A stretch of 64,000 nucleotides of DNA from Thermoleophilaceae bacterium (GTDB lineage Bacteria > Actinomycetota > Thermoleophilia > Solirubrobacterales > Thermoleophilaceae). Both the position numbers and the translations under genes were made by a program. Of this stretch, positions 44,512 to 52,293 are shown in pieces (position 1 is the first letter of the stretch; each line of letters begins with the position of its first letter). The stretch covers positions 24,027-88,026 of the forward strand of contig DASUWY010000041.1 in assembly GCA_036378175.1 (NCBI GenBank), written 5' to 3'. A model generated the notes under the pieces. It had not been told where the DNA came from and did no database searches. It worked only from the letters and a program-made list of their open reading frames with translations.

Positions 44512-45657
44512 CTAGCGGCCCTTCGCCCGGCCGCGCAGCCCCTGAAGCCGGTCCCGCGTCGGCTCCGGCAGGCGCCGGTAGAGGTTCCGAGCGGCGAGCC
44601 GCGCGGCCTTGGGCATCATCCGTGCGCGCGTAAGTGGATAGCGGGCGTTCTTCGGAAACAGCGCCACCCATTCCACCGGGTCGTCGCCGTTTGCGAAACG
44701 GAGCTTGTAGTCCAGAATGCCGCCGCCCCAGTCCACCCGGCGCTCCTGCCGGCGGAACGCATCCTCCACGGCGGCGAGTATCACGAGCTGGGCGGGGGAG
44801 ACCGATGCCCACTCCGGCTCGAAGCCGCCTCCCCACGACGCCACCTCTCCGCCGGCGGTGAAGAACAGATGCGTGGAAACCGCCTCACCGTCGGCGAAGA
44901 TCGACCACAGCCGCGCACGCTGCTCGGGCAGCAGCGCCGGTACCGCGGAGCGCAGGTGCTCCTCCATCCCGTGCTGCAGCGATCCCTCGAGCCCGCGGGC
45001 CGCCCAGCGCTCGCGGTGCTGGCGGATCATCGAGTCGAGCACGCGGTCCGCCTCGTCGGGCTCGGTGACCATGCGGATCTCGCCGCCGCGCTTCTCCATC
45101 TGCCTTCGCTTCTGCCTCATCTTCTGGCGGAAGTTCGCGCTCTGGGACTCGTACCACTCCTCGAACTCGCCTTCGAGCGAGAGGGTGGGGGCGTTCATCA
45201 TGTACGTCTTGCGCAGGGTGGGCCGCAGCCTCCCCGGCCAGTCGGTCCGGATCAGGTCTGGCCATGGCGCGGCGCGGTCCACGCCTTCGAGAAGGAAGCT
45301 CGATGGCGCGGGATCGGCCGCTGCCAGAGCCTGCGTGAGCGCGGCCGCCACCTCGTCCTCATGCCCCGCGCGGGCGATCGGCCCGATGCGGTGGGAGATG
45401 CCCGCTCCGAGCACGCGGTACTCGGCGAGCCCGAGCCTGTGGAGCTGCACGAAGTAGGGCGCGAGCCCCACGAGCTCGCCGCCGTCGTGGACGATCACCG
45501 TCCGCAGCCGCGCGTCGCCCGCGACGGTGTGGTGCCAGCAGGAGATCATCCAGGCGGGCGCGCAGTAGGGCGCCCCGACTTCGGTGGCGAGTGCATCCCA
45601 CCGGGCGACCCACGGCTCGAGGCCGGCCGGATCGTCGATCAACTCAGCCGTCAGCAT
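44512..45657 (-). CDS. CelD/BcsL-type (FemAB-like) acyltransferase
   Basis: 381 residues with two GNAT-like halves, as in proteins annotated CelD/BcsL, cellulose-biosynthesis acetyltransferase. LEPWVARWDALATEVGAPYC and APAWMISCWHHTVAGDARLR open the first half; in the second half SANFRQKMRQKRRQMEKRGG, a charged helix, is followed by DSMIRQHRERWAARG and LDYKLRFANGDDPVEW. It may acylate an amino sugar made by the DegT enzymes. A paralogue at 48223 flanks the same polymerase gene on the other side. Confidence 0.78.
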   Translation of the reverse strand: MLTAELIDDPAGLEPWVARWDALATEVGAPYCAPAWMISCWHHTVAGDARLRTVIVHDGGELVGLAPYFVQLHRLGLAEYRVLGAGISHRIGPIARAGHEDEVAAALTQALAAADPAPSSFLLEGVDRAAPWPDLIRTDWPGRLRPTLRKTYMMNAPTLSLEGEFEEWYESQSANFRQKMRQKRRQMEKRGGEIRMVTEPDEADRVLDSMIRQHRERWAARGLEGSLQHGMEEHLRSAVPALLPEQRARLWSIFADGEAVSTHLFFTAGGEVASWGGGFEPEWASVSPAQLVILAAVEDAFRRQERRVDWGGGILDYKLRFANGDDPVEWVALFPKNARYPLTRARMMPKAARLAARNLYRRLPEPTRDRLQGLRGRAKGR

Positions 45658-45685
45658 GGCGCGCCCCCGAACATCGTCCTGAGAG

Positions 45686-45714
45686 ACGGTAACCGCGACC
45701 ACCGCTGCGAGCAA
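45686..45714 (-). promoter_or_regulatory. Probable promoter of the CelD-type gene
   Basis: On the minus strand TTGCTC (45714-45709), 17 bases, TACCGT (45691-45686), 28 bases before the ATG at 45657. Confidence 0.45.
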
Positions 45715-45721
45715 TCAGCGC

Positions 45722-47629
45722 TCACTGCGTGGGCGCGCCGGCTTCGACGAACGGCGACTTCGGCCGAAGCGCCTTAGCGCGCCGGAAGTTGGCGATGGCG
45801 GCCCCGGTGTTGCCGGCCTCGGCCTGCACCCGGGAGAGGATCAACGGATAGCGGTAATTGGTGGGCTCGCGACGTTGCGCCCGCAGGAGGTCCACCCGGC
45901 TCGCCACGAGGTTGCCCTGCGCCTCCTCCACGAGCGCACGCTGCATGTAGGGGCTGGCCGCCCACGGTTCCGCGGCGATTGCGTCGGTGGCGTCCGAAAG
46001 GGCCGTAGCGTTGTCGCGCCGCTCGAACGCCCGCTGGCTCGCGCGTGTCCGCAGCGTTGAGGAGAGGCCGGGTAGTTGCACGAGCACCGCCACCAGGCCG
46101 ACCACTGCAAAGGCCACCCGAGCGGGCACGCGCGCCCGCCGGGCGGCAGGGGCGGCAGCGGCCGCGCCCGCCACTGCGATCGCCAGCAGGGCGAGCAGGC
46201 TGACGGTGGTGGACTCCCACATCCAGTCCACGCCGGCGTGCAGGAGGTATGCGCCGAACGCCGCGAGCAGGCCGCCCTGGACTCCGAGGTCGCCCTCCGG
46301 GAGCAGACGGCGGGCTCGAATCCCGACTACGGCGAGGCTGACGACGAAGGCCAGCATCAGCACCCCACCCACCGCGCCCTGCTCGGCGAACTCCTCCAGA
46401 TACAGCGAATGAGCGTCGCGGATGAACTCCCCGCCGCCGTTGCGCGACCACCAGAACTCGAACGTGCCGGCTCCGGTGCCGTCCACGGGGTGGTGCTTGA
46501 ACGCCCGGATCGCGGAGCGCCAGATGTAGTAGCGGTTGCCGTTCAGGCTCGAGAGCCGCGCGGCGGGGTCCGAGCTCGTCTCGCTTGGCGGCAGCTTCTT
46601 GAAGGAGTGCCAGCCCTTCGTGATCTGGGCGTGGCCGGCCGTCGGCACCAGCACGATCGCCAGCACGACCCCGGCGGCAACCGCGTAACGCGCCGGACGC
46701 GCCGGCAGCCGCCAGCGCTCGTCGCCGCGCAGCACCCACGTGACGCAGGCGGTGGTGGCGGCGATCGCCGCGCCGGCCAGCACCGCGAGGAGCACGACGC
46801 CGGCGCCGGCGTTGCCCGTGGCGTCGGCGATCTGATGGTGGCCTCTGATCACGGCGATCGCGAGCGCCGCGCCGGCCGCGCCGCCCAGCTCGTGGACGAA
46901 GGCGACCCAGCGGTTGCGGCTGAACACGAGCACGAGAAGCAGCGCGAGCGCGGTGCCGATCACCGCCGCACGGGAGTAGGTGAGGTATGCGGTGGCCCCG
47001 CACATCGGCACGAATGCCAGGGCGGCGGCCCGCAGGGGCAGCCGGCGGGCGTGCGCGCTCCAGCTGAGCGCCATCGCGATCGACATGACCGCAAACGCTC
47101 CGACGGCGTTCCAGTAGTTGAAGGGATAGCTGAGGCGGTTGAGCTTGAGGTTGGTGACCACGTAGTCGGTGGGGAACGCGCTCGGCCAGAGCCGGCTCCC
47201 GAGGGCGGCGGCGCATATGACGAGCGCACCGGCCAGGAGGCCCGCGGCGGCCGGCCGCCACGTCCGGCGGTCCACGGCGCTCCACACGAGCAGCAGGAGG
47301 CCGGCGTAGTGGAAGAAGCGCGCCAGCTCCGCGAACGTGCGCTCGTCGCTCTCCGTCCAGCCGAGGCTGATCGCCGTCCAGACCCCCAGAAGAGCGAGGG
47401 CCAGCAGGGGGATCAGCACCGTGCGGCCGGGACGCGCGCGCGGCAACAGGCCGAGCGCCACCGCGATCGCGAGGATCCACCAGATCGCGATCGCCTCCTC
47501 CTGCCTGGGCACGATGTCGTACGAGCCGCCGCGCAGCCCGTAGTAGATCAGCAGGATTGCGGGTACAGCAAAAGCGACTACGCTGGAGACAGCCGGACGC
47601 CGCGCGCGTTGAAAGGAGTTACGACGCAA
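45722..47629 (-). CDS. O-antigen ligase/Wzy-type polymerase with C-terminal TPR
   Basis: 635 residues. About 12-13 membrane helices; the first (VSSVVAFAVPAILLIYYGLR) precedes GGSYDIVPRQEEAIAIWWIL. The Wzy_C signature is in RSAIRAFKHHPVDGTGAGTF and EFIRDAHSLYLEEFAEQGAVGG (about 330-370). After the last helix (about 515) a soluble region of TPR type follows: ERRDNATALSDATDAIAAEP and QAEAGNTGAAIANFRRAKAL. Membrane topology requires the coding sequence to reach at least TTG 47629, which directly abuts the divergent GTG at 47630; GTG 47647 would overlap it. Second polymerase or ligase of the locus. Confidence 0.85.
   Translation of the reverse strand: MRRNSFQRARRPAVSSVVAFAVPAILLIYYGLRGGSYDIVPRQEEAIAIWWILAIAVALGLLPRARPGRTVLIPLLALALLGVWTAISLGWTESDERTFAELARFFHYAGLLLLVWSAVDRRTWRPAAAGLLAGALVICAAALGSRLWPSAFPTDYVVTNLKLNRLSYPFNYWNAVGAFAVMSIAMALSWSAHARRLPLRAAALAFVPMCGATAYLTYSRAAVIGTALALLLVLVFSRNRWVAFVHELGGAAGAALAIAVIRGHHQIADATGNAGAGVVLLAVLAGAAIAATTACVTWVLRGDERWRLPARPARYAVAAGVVLAIVLVPTAGHAQITKGWHSFKKLPPSETSSDPAARLSSLNGNRYYIWRSAIRAFKHHPVDGTGAGTFEFWWSRNGGGEFIRDAHSLYLEEFAEQGAVGGVLMLAFVVSLAVVGIRARRLLPEGDLGVQGGLLAAFGAYLLHAGVDWMWESTTVSLLALLAIAVAGAAAAAPAARRARVPARVAFAVVGLVAVLVQLPGLSSTLRTRASQRAFERRDNATALSDATDAIAAEPWAASPYMQRALVEEAQGNLVASRVDLLRAQRREPTNYRYPLILSRVQAEAGNTGAAIANFRRAKALRPKSPFVEAGAPTQ
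47557..47584 (+). promoter_or_regulatory. Promoter of the small anchored protein, inside the opposite gene
   Basis: TTGCGG (47557-47562), 16 bases, TACGCT (47579-47584), then GAAAGGAG (47611-47618) before the GTG at 47630. It lies within the opposite-strand codons for the first membrane helix of the polymerase. Confidence 0.45.
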
Positions 47630-48199
47630 GTGAAGACATTTAGGCACATGCGCTGGATGACCTGCCTTGGGCTGCTCGCCTTCTTCGCGTTCGTGGCGTC
47701 GCCCGCGATGGCAGACAACTGCGTGGCTCCCCCCGGCACATCCGGCATCGACCAGTACTGCGAGGCGCTTCCGAGCCCGGGCGGCAGCTCGCATCACGGC
47801 GGCTCCGGTGGCGGCGCGGCGGGGTCGAAGCTCCCGCCGGCAACCAAGCGGGCGCTGGCACGTCAGGGCGCAGCCGGCGCGGGCGTGCTGGCTCTCACCC
47901 GGCAAGGCGGTGTCGAGACCCCGTCGCAGAGCACGGGCGGTTCGACAACCGGCCCGGCCACGCAGCACCGGCCGGCTCATCATCGTCACGCGCACCAGAA
48001 CTCCACGGCCGCTGGGCAACCGTCTGCACCGGCGCCGGCGAGCATCCCCGCCGCACCGGCCTCGAATCCGGTCTCGGCGGTCGGCAACTCCGTGTCGCTG
48101 GGCGGCGGCCTCATAGCCGTGCTGCTCGCCAGCGGCGCGGCGCTCGCGCTGCTCGCGTGGGCCGGATGGCGCAGACGCTCGAGCGCGGGACCTGCCTGA
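47630..48199 (+). CDS. Small secreted protein with C-terminal membrane anchor
   Basis: 189 residues. Signal peptide (about 8-30, MTCLGLLAFFAFVASPAMA), a low-complexity Ser/Gly/Pro/Ala/His-rich middle (HHRHAHQN among it), and a C-terminal helix with basic stop-transfer, LIAVLLASGAALALLAWAGW then RRRSS. There is no LPxTG sortase site, so it is probably retained as a type I membrane protein or processed by another sorting system. It is divergent from the polymerase with zero bases between starts, an arrangement repeated at 56439/56440. I recognise no family. Confidence 0.7.
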   Translation: MKTFRHMRWMTCLGLLAFFAFVASPAMADNCVAPPGTSGIDQYCEALPSPGGSSHHGGSGGGAAGSKLPPATKRALARQGAAGAGVLALTRQGGVETPSQSTGGSTTGPATQHRPAHHRHAHQNSTAAGQPSAPAPASIPAAPASNPVSAVGNSVSLGGGLIAVLLASGAALALLAWAGWRRRSSAGPA

Positions 48200-48222
48200 A
48201 CGACGACGGCGTTGGCGCGCGG

Positions 48223-49365
48223 TCAGCGGCGGAGCGCGCGGACCGCTGACTTCAGCCGCTCCCGGGGACCCTCCGGAAGGCGATTCACGGTCCGCCGTGT
48301 GTACCAGCGCAGGTCGCCCGGCAATAGCTGCGCCCAGGTGACCGGGTAGCGGGCGCCGCGGATCCGGAGCGCCAGCCATCGGAGCGAGGGCTCTGCGTCC
48401 GCGAAGCGGAGCTTGTAGGGGCTCGCCCCGCTTCCCAGGTCGAGGCGCTGCTCGCCGCGTTCGAAGCCCTCTTCCACGGCGGCCGCGATCGCCAGGACCG
48501 CGGGCCGCAGGCGTGCGTGCGTCTCGTCGAAGCCGCCGTTCACGTAGACGATCTCGCCGCCGCCGGCCACGAACAGCCCGGCCCCGATGGCCTCGTCACC
48601 GACCTCGACGATCCACAGCCGCAGCCGCTCCCCGGCGCCAAGCATTGCCGCGGAGTCGAGCAACAGCTCGCGCGTCCGCTCCGGAAGGGCGGATCCGCCG
48701 CGCCAGTCCCAGCGCGAGTGGTGCAACCTCAGGAGGGAATCGACGTCGCGCTCGAGCGACTCGGCGTCCGCGAGCCTTGTCCTGCCGCCGGCGGTCGCGA
48801 GCTGGCGGCGAGCACGCCGGAGCTGCTGACGGAAGTTCGAGCTGCGGTCCTCGAGCCACAGGCCGAAATCCTTCTGCTGCAGGGTGACCATGGGACAGGC
48901 CTGAACGGTTCCCCGCGCGATGCGCGGCGGCAGGAGTCCCGGATAGCTCTCCGCCAGCAGCTCGGGCCACCTGCTCTCCTCGTCCACAGCCTCGAAGGAG
49001 ATGAGCGTTGGCGATGGCCGCGCCCGGGACAGCGTCGCTGCGACTGCCGCCATGAGCTCCTGCTCACGTCCCGCCGCGGCGACTGGTCCCACCCGCTGGC
49101 TGACCGGCACGCCGATCAGCCGGTAGTCCCAGCGACCCAGGCGGCCGGGCTGGCCGAAGAACGGCGCGACTCCCACGAGCCCGGCGGCGTCCTCCACCAC
49201 GACCGTGCGCAGAACGGCGCCCGCCGGTGCGGCGTGGCGCCACCACGGCAACAGCCAGCCCGGCGCGGCCATCGGGCGGCGGGCGGCTGCGGCGAGCGCG
49301 TCCCACGCCTCGACGTACGGCTCGAGCTCGTGCTCGTCCGTGATCAGCCTGACCGTCGCGGTCAC
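48223..49365 (-). CDS. CelD/BcsL-type (FemAB-like) acyltransferase, second copy
   Basis: 380 residues, paralogue of the 44512 protein along its full length: LEPYVEAWDALAAAARRPMA, SSNFRQQLRRARRQLATAGG, LRLHHSRWDWRGGSALPERT and SPYKLRFADAEPSLRWLAL match its motifs in order. GTG 49365 gives equal length to the paralogue; GTG 49395 is an alternative, with TAGAGT 11 bases before it. Convergent with the small anchored protein (23-base gap) and divergent from the first lysyl-oxidase-like gene. Confidence 0.78.
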   Translation of the reverse strand: MTATVRLITDEHELEPYVEAWDALAAAARRPMAAPGWLLPWWRHAAPAGAVLRTVVVEDAAGLVGVAPFFGQPGRLGRWDYRLIGVPVSQRVGPVAAAGREQELMAAVAATLSRARPSPTLISFEAVDEESRWPELLAESYPGLLPPRIARGTVQACPMVTLQQKDFGLWLEDRSSNFRQQLRRARRQLATAGGRTRLADAESLERDVDSLLRLHHSRWDWRGGSALPERTRELLLDSAAMLGAGERLRLWIVEVGDEAIGAGLFVAGGGEIVYVNGGFDETHARLRPAVLAIAAAVEEGFERGEQRLDLGSGASPYKLRFADAEPSLRWLALRIRGARYPVTWAQLLPGDLRWYTRRTVNRLPEGPRERLKSAVRALRR

Positions 49366-49500
49366 GGCAGCCGGCGCACGCCCGTGAACCGCCACATAGC
49401 GCCCGCACTCTAGCGGCGGCCTGAATGAGACGCGGTGGACCACTCTTGTCCGCGCCGAGACAGTGGGAAATCTTTAACTGCGCCGCGAAGGCGTCGGGGT

Positions 49501-49506
49501 TACTGT
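49501..49506 (+). promoter_or_regulatory. Probable -10 element of the first lysyl-oxidase-like gene
   Basis: TACTGT lies 7 bases before the ATG at 49514, with no ribosome site between; an earlier GTG at 49511 would be too close. Confidence 0.45.
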
Positions 49507-49513
49507 CGTTGTG

Positions 49514-51010
49514 ATGCCGTCCAAGTCCCTCCCGGCGATTCTCGCCGTCTTGGCGCTCACCTTCGCGGCACAGGCGGCGGCGAGTCCTCCCGTGATCACG
49601 CAGGGAGCGATCAACAAGAACGCGATCAGCGTCGCGATGCCGGCGAACCAGCTCAAGTTCGACTCGACCATCGACGTCGGCAGCGGCGGCGGATCGCTCA
49701 CCCTCTTCGGTTCACGCGCGGACACCACCGTCAACACGATGGACGCCTTCCAGACGGTCGACGGTACGAACCAGCTCGTCGGCGCACTGCAATACAACTA
49801 CGACGTCACCCATCAGCACTGGCACTACCTGTCGCTCGACCGGTACGACCTTCGTCCGCACGACCCATCGCAGATGAGCGTCGACGTCGCGCGTGACCAG
49901 AAGACAGGCTTCTGCCTGGTGGACAACTCGCAGGCGAATCCGAACCCGACGGATTGCGAGAAGGGGTTCCCCGGCGCCCTCGGGGTGAACGAAGCGATGA
50001 AGCCCGGCGGGTACGACATCTACACGGGAGGGGTGGACGGGCAGTACATCGACCTGACGGGCGTGGCATCGGGCACGTATGAGCTCGTCCAGTGGGTGAA
50101 CGCCGACTGCCGGCTGAGCGACCAGGGCGCGGCCGGGCACACGGCGGCGATCGTCCTCACCTACAACGCGAGCAGCCACTCGGTGACGTTTCCGACCGCG
50201 ACCCCCTTCTGGAACGCGTACTACGCAAGCCTCACTCCCGCGCAGAAGTGCCTGCCGACCGAGACCCAGCGCCCGCAGGTGAGCGGCACGGCGCAGCAGG
50301 GGGTCATCCTCTCGTCGGTACCCGGCGGCTGGCTCGAGCGCATGGCCACCTCGTTCTCATACCAGTGGCGCCGCTGCGACTCCAGCGGCTGGGCCTGTGC
50401 CGACATCTCCGGGGCCACGTCTCCCAACTACGCGCCAACGTCAAGCGACGTGGGGCACACGCTGCGAGCGCGCGTGACCGCGCTCGACGCGCAGACGATG
50501 GAGCAGAGCTCGCCACAGGACTCCGAGGCAACCGCTGTCGTGCAGCCCCCGTCGAGCACGGGGTCAGGGTCGGGGTCTGGTTCCGGATCCGGGTCGGGAT
50601 CGGGGTCGGGGTCGGGCACGGGATCGACTGGCCAGCCGGGCGGCGCGGACAACAGCAGCCCCTCGGGCGGAGTGCTGGCCGCGGGACCCATTCGATCGTT
50701 CACAGCCGCGCTCACGGCTCGCCGACTTCTCAGCATCCGCTATCTCACGGCCCACGGGGTGCGGACACGTGTGCAGTGCTCGATGCGCTGCCGCGCGCGC
50801 GTCGGGCTCGAAGCCAATGGCAGCGTGCCCCTCGCACACGCGAGCGTCGCACTGAGCGGCGCGGGCAGCCGCGTCCTAACGCTGCGCCTCAGCAGCAAGG
50901 CGCGTCTGGTGCTGAGCCACTACCGCTCGGGCCGGCTCAAGATCTGGCTACACGTGAAGAGCAGGGACGGCCAGCGCCAGACGCTCGAGCGTACGCTCAG
51001 GCTGCGCTGA
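49514..51010 (+). CDS. Secreted lysyl-oxidase-like protein with Gly-Ser linker
   Basis: 498 residues. Signal peptide about 1-24. The catalytic domain (about 30-230) shows the copper triad HQHWHY (His 100, 102, 104) and, in alignment with animal LOX, the two precursors of the lysyl tyrosylquinone cofactor: Lys 130 in DQKTGFCLVD and Tyr 170 in GYDIYTGG, followed by GQYIDLTGVASGTYELV. An Ig-like domain (about 255-345) and a (GS)n linker (about 350-375) lead to a C-terminal ~95-residue beta domain with HGVRTRVQCSMRCRARVGLE. LOX enzymes oxidise primary amines to aldehydes and so cross-link polymers. The bacterial substrate is unknown. Confidence 0.85.
   Translation: MPSKSLPAILAVLALTFAAQAAASPPVITQGAINKNAISVAMPANQLKFDSTIDVGSGGGSLTLFGSRADTTVNTMDAFQTVDGTNQLVGALQYNYDVTHQHWHYLSLDRYDLRPHDPSQMSVDVARDQKTGFCLVDNSQANPNPTDCEKGFPGALGVNEAMKPGGYDIYTGGVDGQYIDLTGVASGTYELVQWVNADCRLSDQGAAGHTAAIVLTYNASSHSVTFPTATPFWNAYYASLTPAQKCLPTETQRPQVSGTAQQGVILSSVPGGWLERMATSFSYQWRRCDSSGWACADISGATSPNYAPTSSDVGHTLRARVTALDAQTMEQSSPQDSEATAVVQPPSSTGSGSGSGSGSGSGSGSGSGTGSTGQPGGADNSSPSGGVLAAGPIRSFTAALTARRLLSIRYLTAHGVRTRVQCSMRCRARVGLEANGSVPLAHASVALSGAGSRVLTLRLSSKARLVLSHYRSGRLKIWLHVKSRDGQRQTLERTLRLR
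50561..50628. repeat. Repeats encoding the Gly-Ser linker
   Basis: Tandem 6-base units GGGTCG and close variants, coding for alternating Gly and Ser in the linker of the lysyl-oxidase-like protein. Confidence 0.75.
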
Positions 51011-51100
51011 GCAGCCGGTCGACGCGAGCCGCGTCGTTGAGACATGGACGGGCCGCGTCGGAGGGCGTGGCGAATACGGCATTTCCGTGCGAAGGTGGAG

Positions 51101-52288
51101 ATGGTGCCCTTCCCTTCCTCGGCCTTACGCGGGCCGTTCGCCGGGGCAGCCTGTGTCCTGACGTTGACGGTCATCCTCCTCGCACCGAGTGCTGCTGCGG
51201 CGAGTGACCTTCTTCCCGATCTCGTCCAGCAGCCGCCCACCGAGGTGCAGATTGGCGGCAGCGCGTCGACCGGCTGGCAGATCGGCTTCCAGTCCGAGGT
51301 GATGAACCAGGGCGCGGGGCCGTTGGAGATCCATGGCCATCGCTCATCGGACCAGGCGCTGATGACGGCCGATCAGGTGATCTACCAATCAGACGGTGGC
51401 GCGCCGAGGACGGTCCCGGGCGTGGGAGACCTCCACTACGAGACGGGCTTCGGTCACGAGCACTGGCACTTCGAGCCGTTCGACCATTACGAGCTCCGCA
51501 CCCTCGCCGGGGCGCTGGTGGGGACCGACCAGAAGCAGGGCTTCTGCCTCGGCGACAACCAGTTCGAGGGAGGCCCAGGGCCGCACGTGTACGGCTACAG
51601 CGTCGACCCCACGTGGTGCCAGAAGAACAACCCCAGTGCGCTGCAGGTCACCGAGGGCATCTCCGTCGGCTGGGGCGATCCATACGACCCGCTGAAGGAA
51701 GGGCAGGACATCCCGATCGATCAGACCACTGTTCCAGCGGGCGACTACAACCTGGTGCACCGCGTGAACGAGAACAGCGATGGCACGCCCGAGGCGGTGG
51801 TCGAGCAGTCGTTCGCGAACAACGTCGCGTCCGCCTGGGTCCGGATCGCGTGGTCGAACGGCACGCCGTCGATCACTGTGCTCCAGACGTGCACCTCCAC
51901 CGCGAGTTGCGGGCCCGTGCCGCCCCCTCGGCCGCCCACGAGCGGCACGCTCGGCGCCGGCCCGGTGAAGTCCCTCGCGGCCACGGCCGCCTTCCCGCGC
52001 GTTGTGAGCCTCGGCAGCCTGCTGCGCCATGGGCTCCGCGTCCGCGTTCACTGCAGCAGGGCATGCCGCCTGCGGGTCGCGCTGAAGCCAGCCCACGGTG
52101 CGGCGCTGGGCAGCGTGAGCACCAGGTTCCGCCGCGCCGGCTCGAGGGTCGTGCTCCTGCGCCTCAAGCCGAAGGCGAAGCGCGCGCTGCGTCACACCTC
52201 GGCTCGAAGGCTCGTGCTGCAGATCGACGCGCGAGCGACCGGTGGCCAGCACGTGGTGCTGAAGCGCTCGCTCCGGCTGCGGCCCTGA
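51101..52288 (+). CDS. Secreted lysyl-oxidase-like protein, second copy
   Basis: 395 residues. Signal peptide about 8-34 (AACVLTLTVILLAPSAAAAS). LLPDLVQQPPTEVQIGG starts the catalytic domain; copper ligands in GHEHWHFEPFDHYEL (His 119, 121, 123); cofactor pair Lys 145 in DQKQGFCLGD and Tyr 195 in WGDPYDPLKEGQ. The last ~100 residues match the C-terminal domain of the preceding protein (HGLRVRVHCSRACRLRVALK). ATG 51101 has AAGGTGGAG just upstream and begins the signal peptide. Ends 5 bases before the convergent glycosidase gene. Confidence 0.85.
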   Translation: MVPFPSSALRGPFAGAACVLTLTVILLAPSAAAASDLLPDLVQQPPTEVQIGGSASTGWQIGFQSEVMNQGAGPLEIHGHRSSDQALMTADQVIYQSDGGAPRTVPGVGDLHYETGFGHEHWHFEPFDHYELRTLAGALVGTDQKQGFCLGDNQFEGGPGPHVYGYSVDPTWCQKNNPSALQVTEGISVGWGDPYDPLKEGQDIPIDQTTVPAGDYNLVHRVNENSDGTPEAVVEQSFANNVASAWVRIAWSNGTPSITVLQTCTSTASCGPVPPPRPPTSGTLGAGPVKSLAATAAFPRVVSLGSLLRHGLRVRVHCSRACRLRVALKPAHGAALGSVSTRFRRAGSRVVLLRLKPKAKRALRHTSARRLVLQIDARATGGQHVVLKRSLRLRP

Positions 52289-52293
52289 CGGCG

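Noticed and set aside
46076..47629. Plus-strand frame joined upstream of the small anchored protein at 47630
   Set aside because: The region is the reflection of the polymerase; the small protein's ribosome site and signal peptide begin at 47630.
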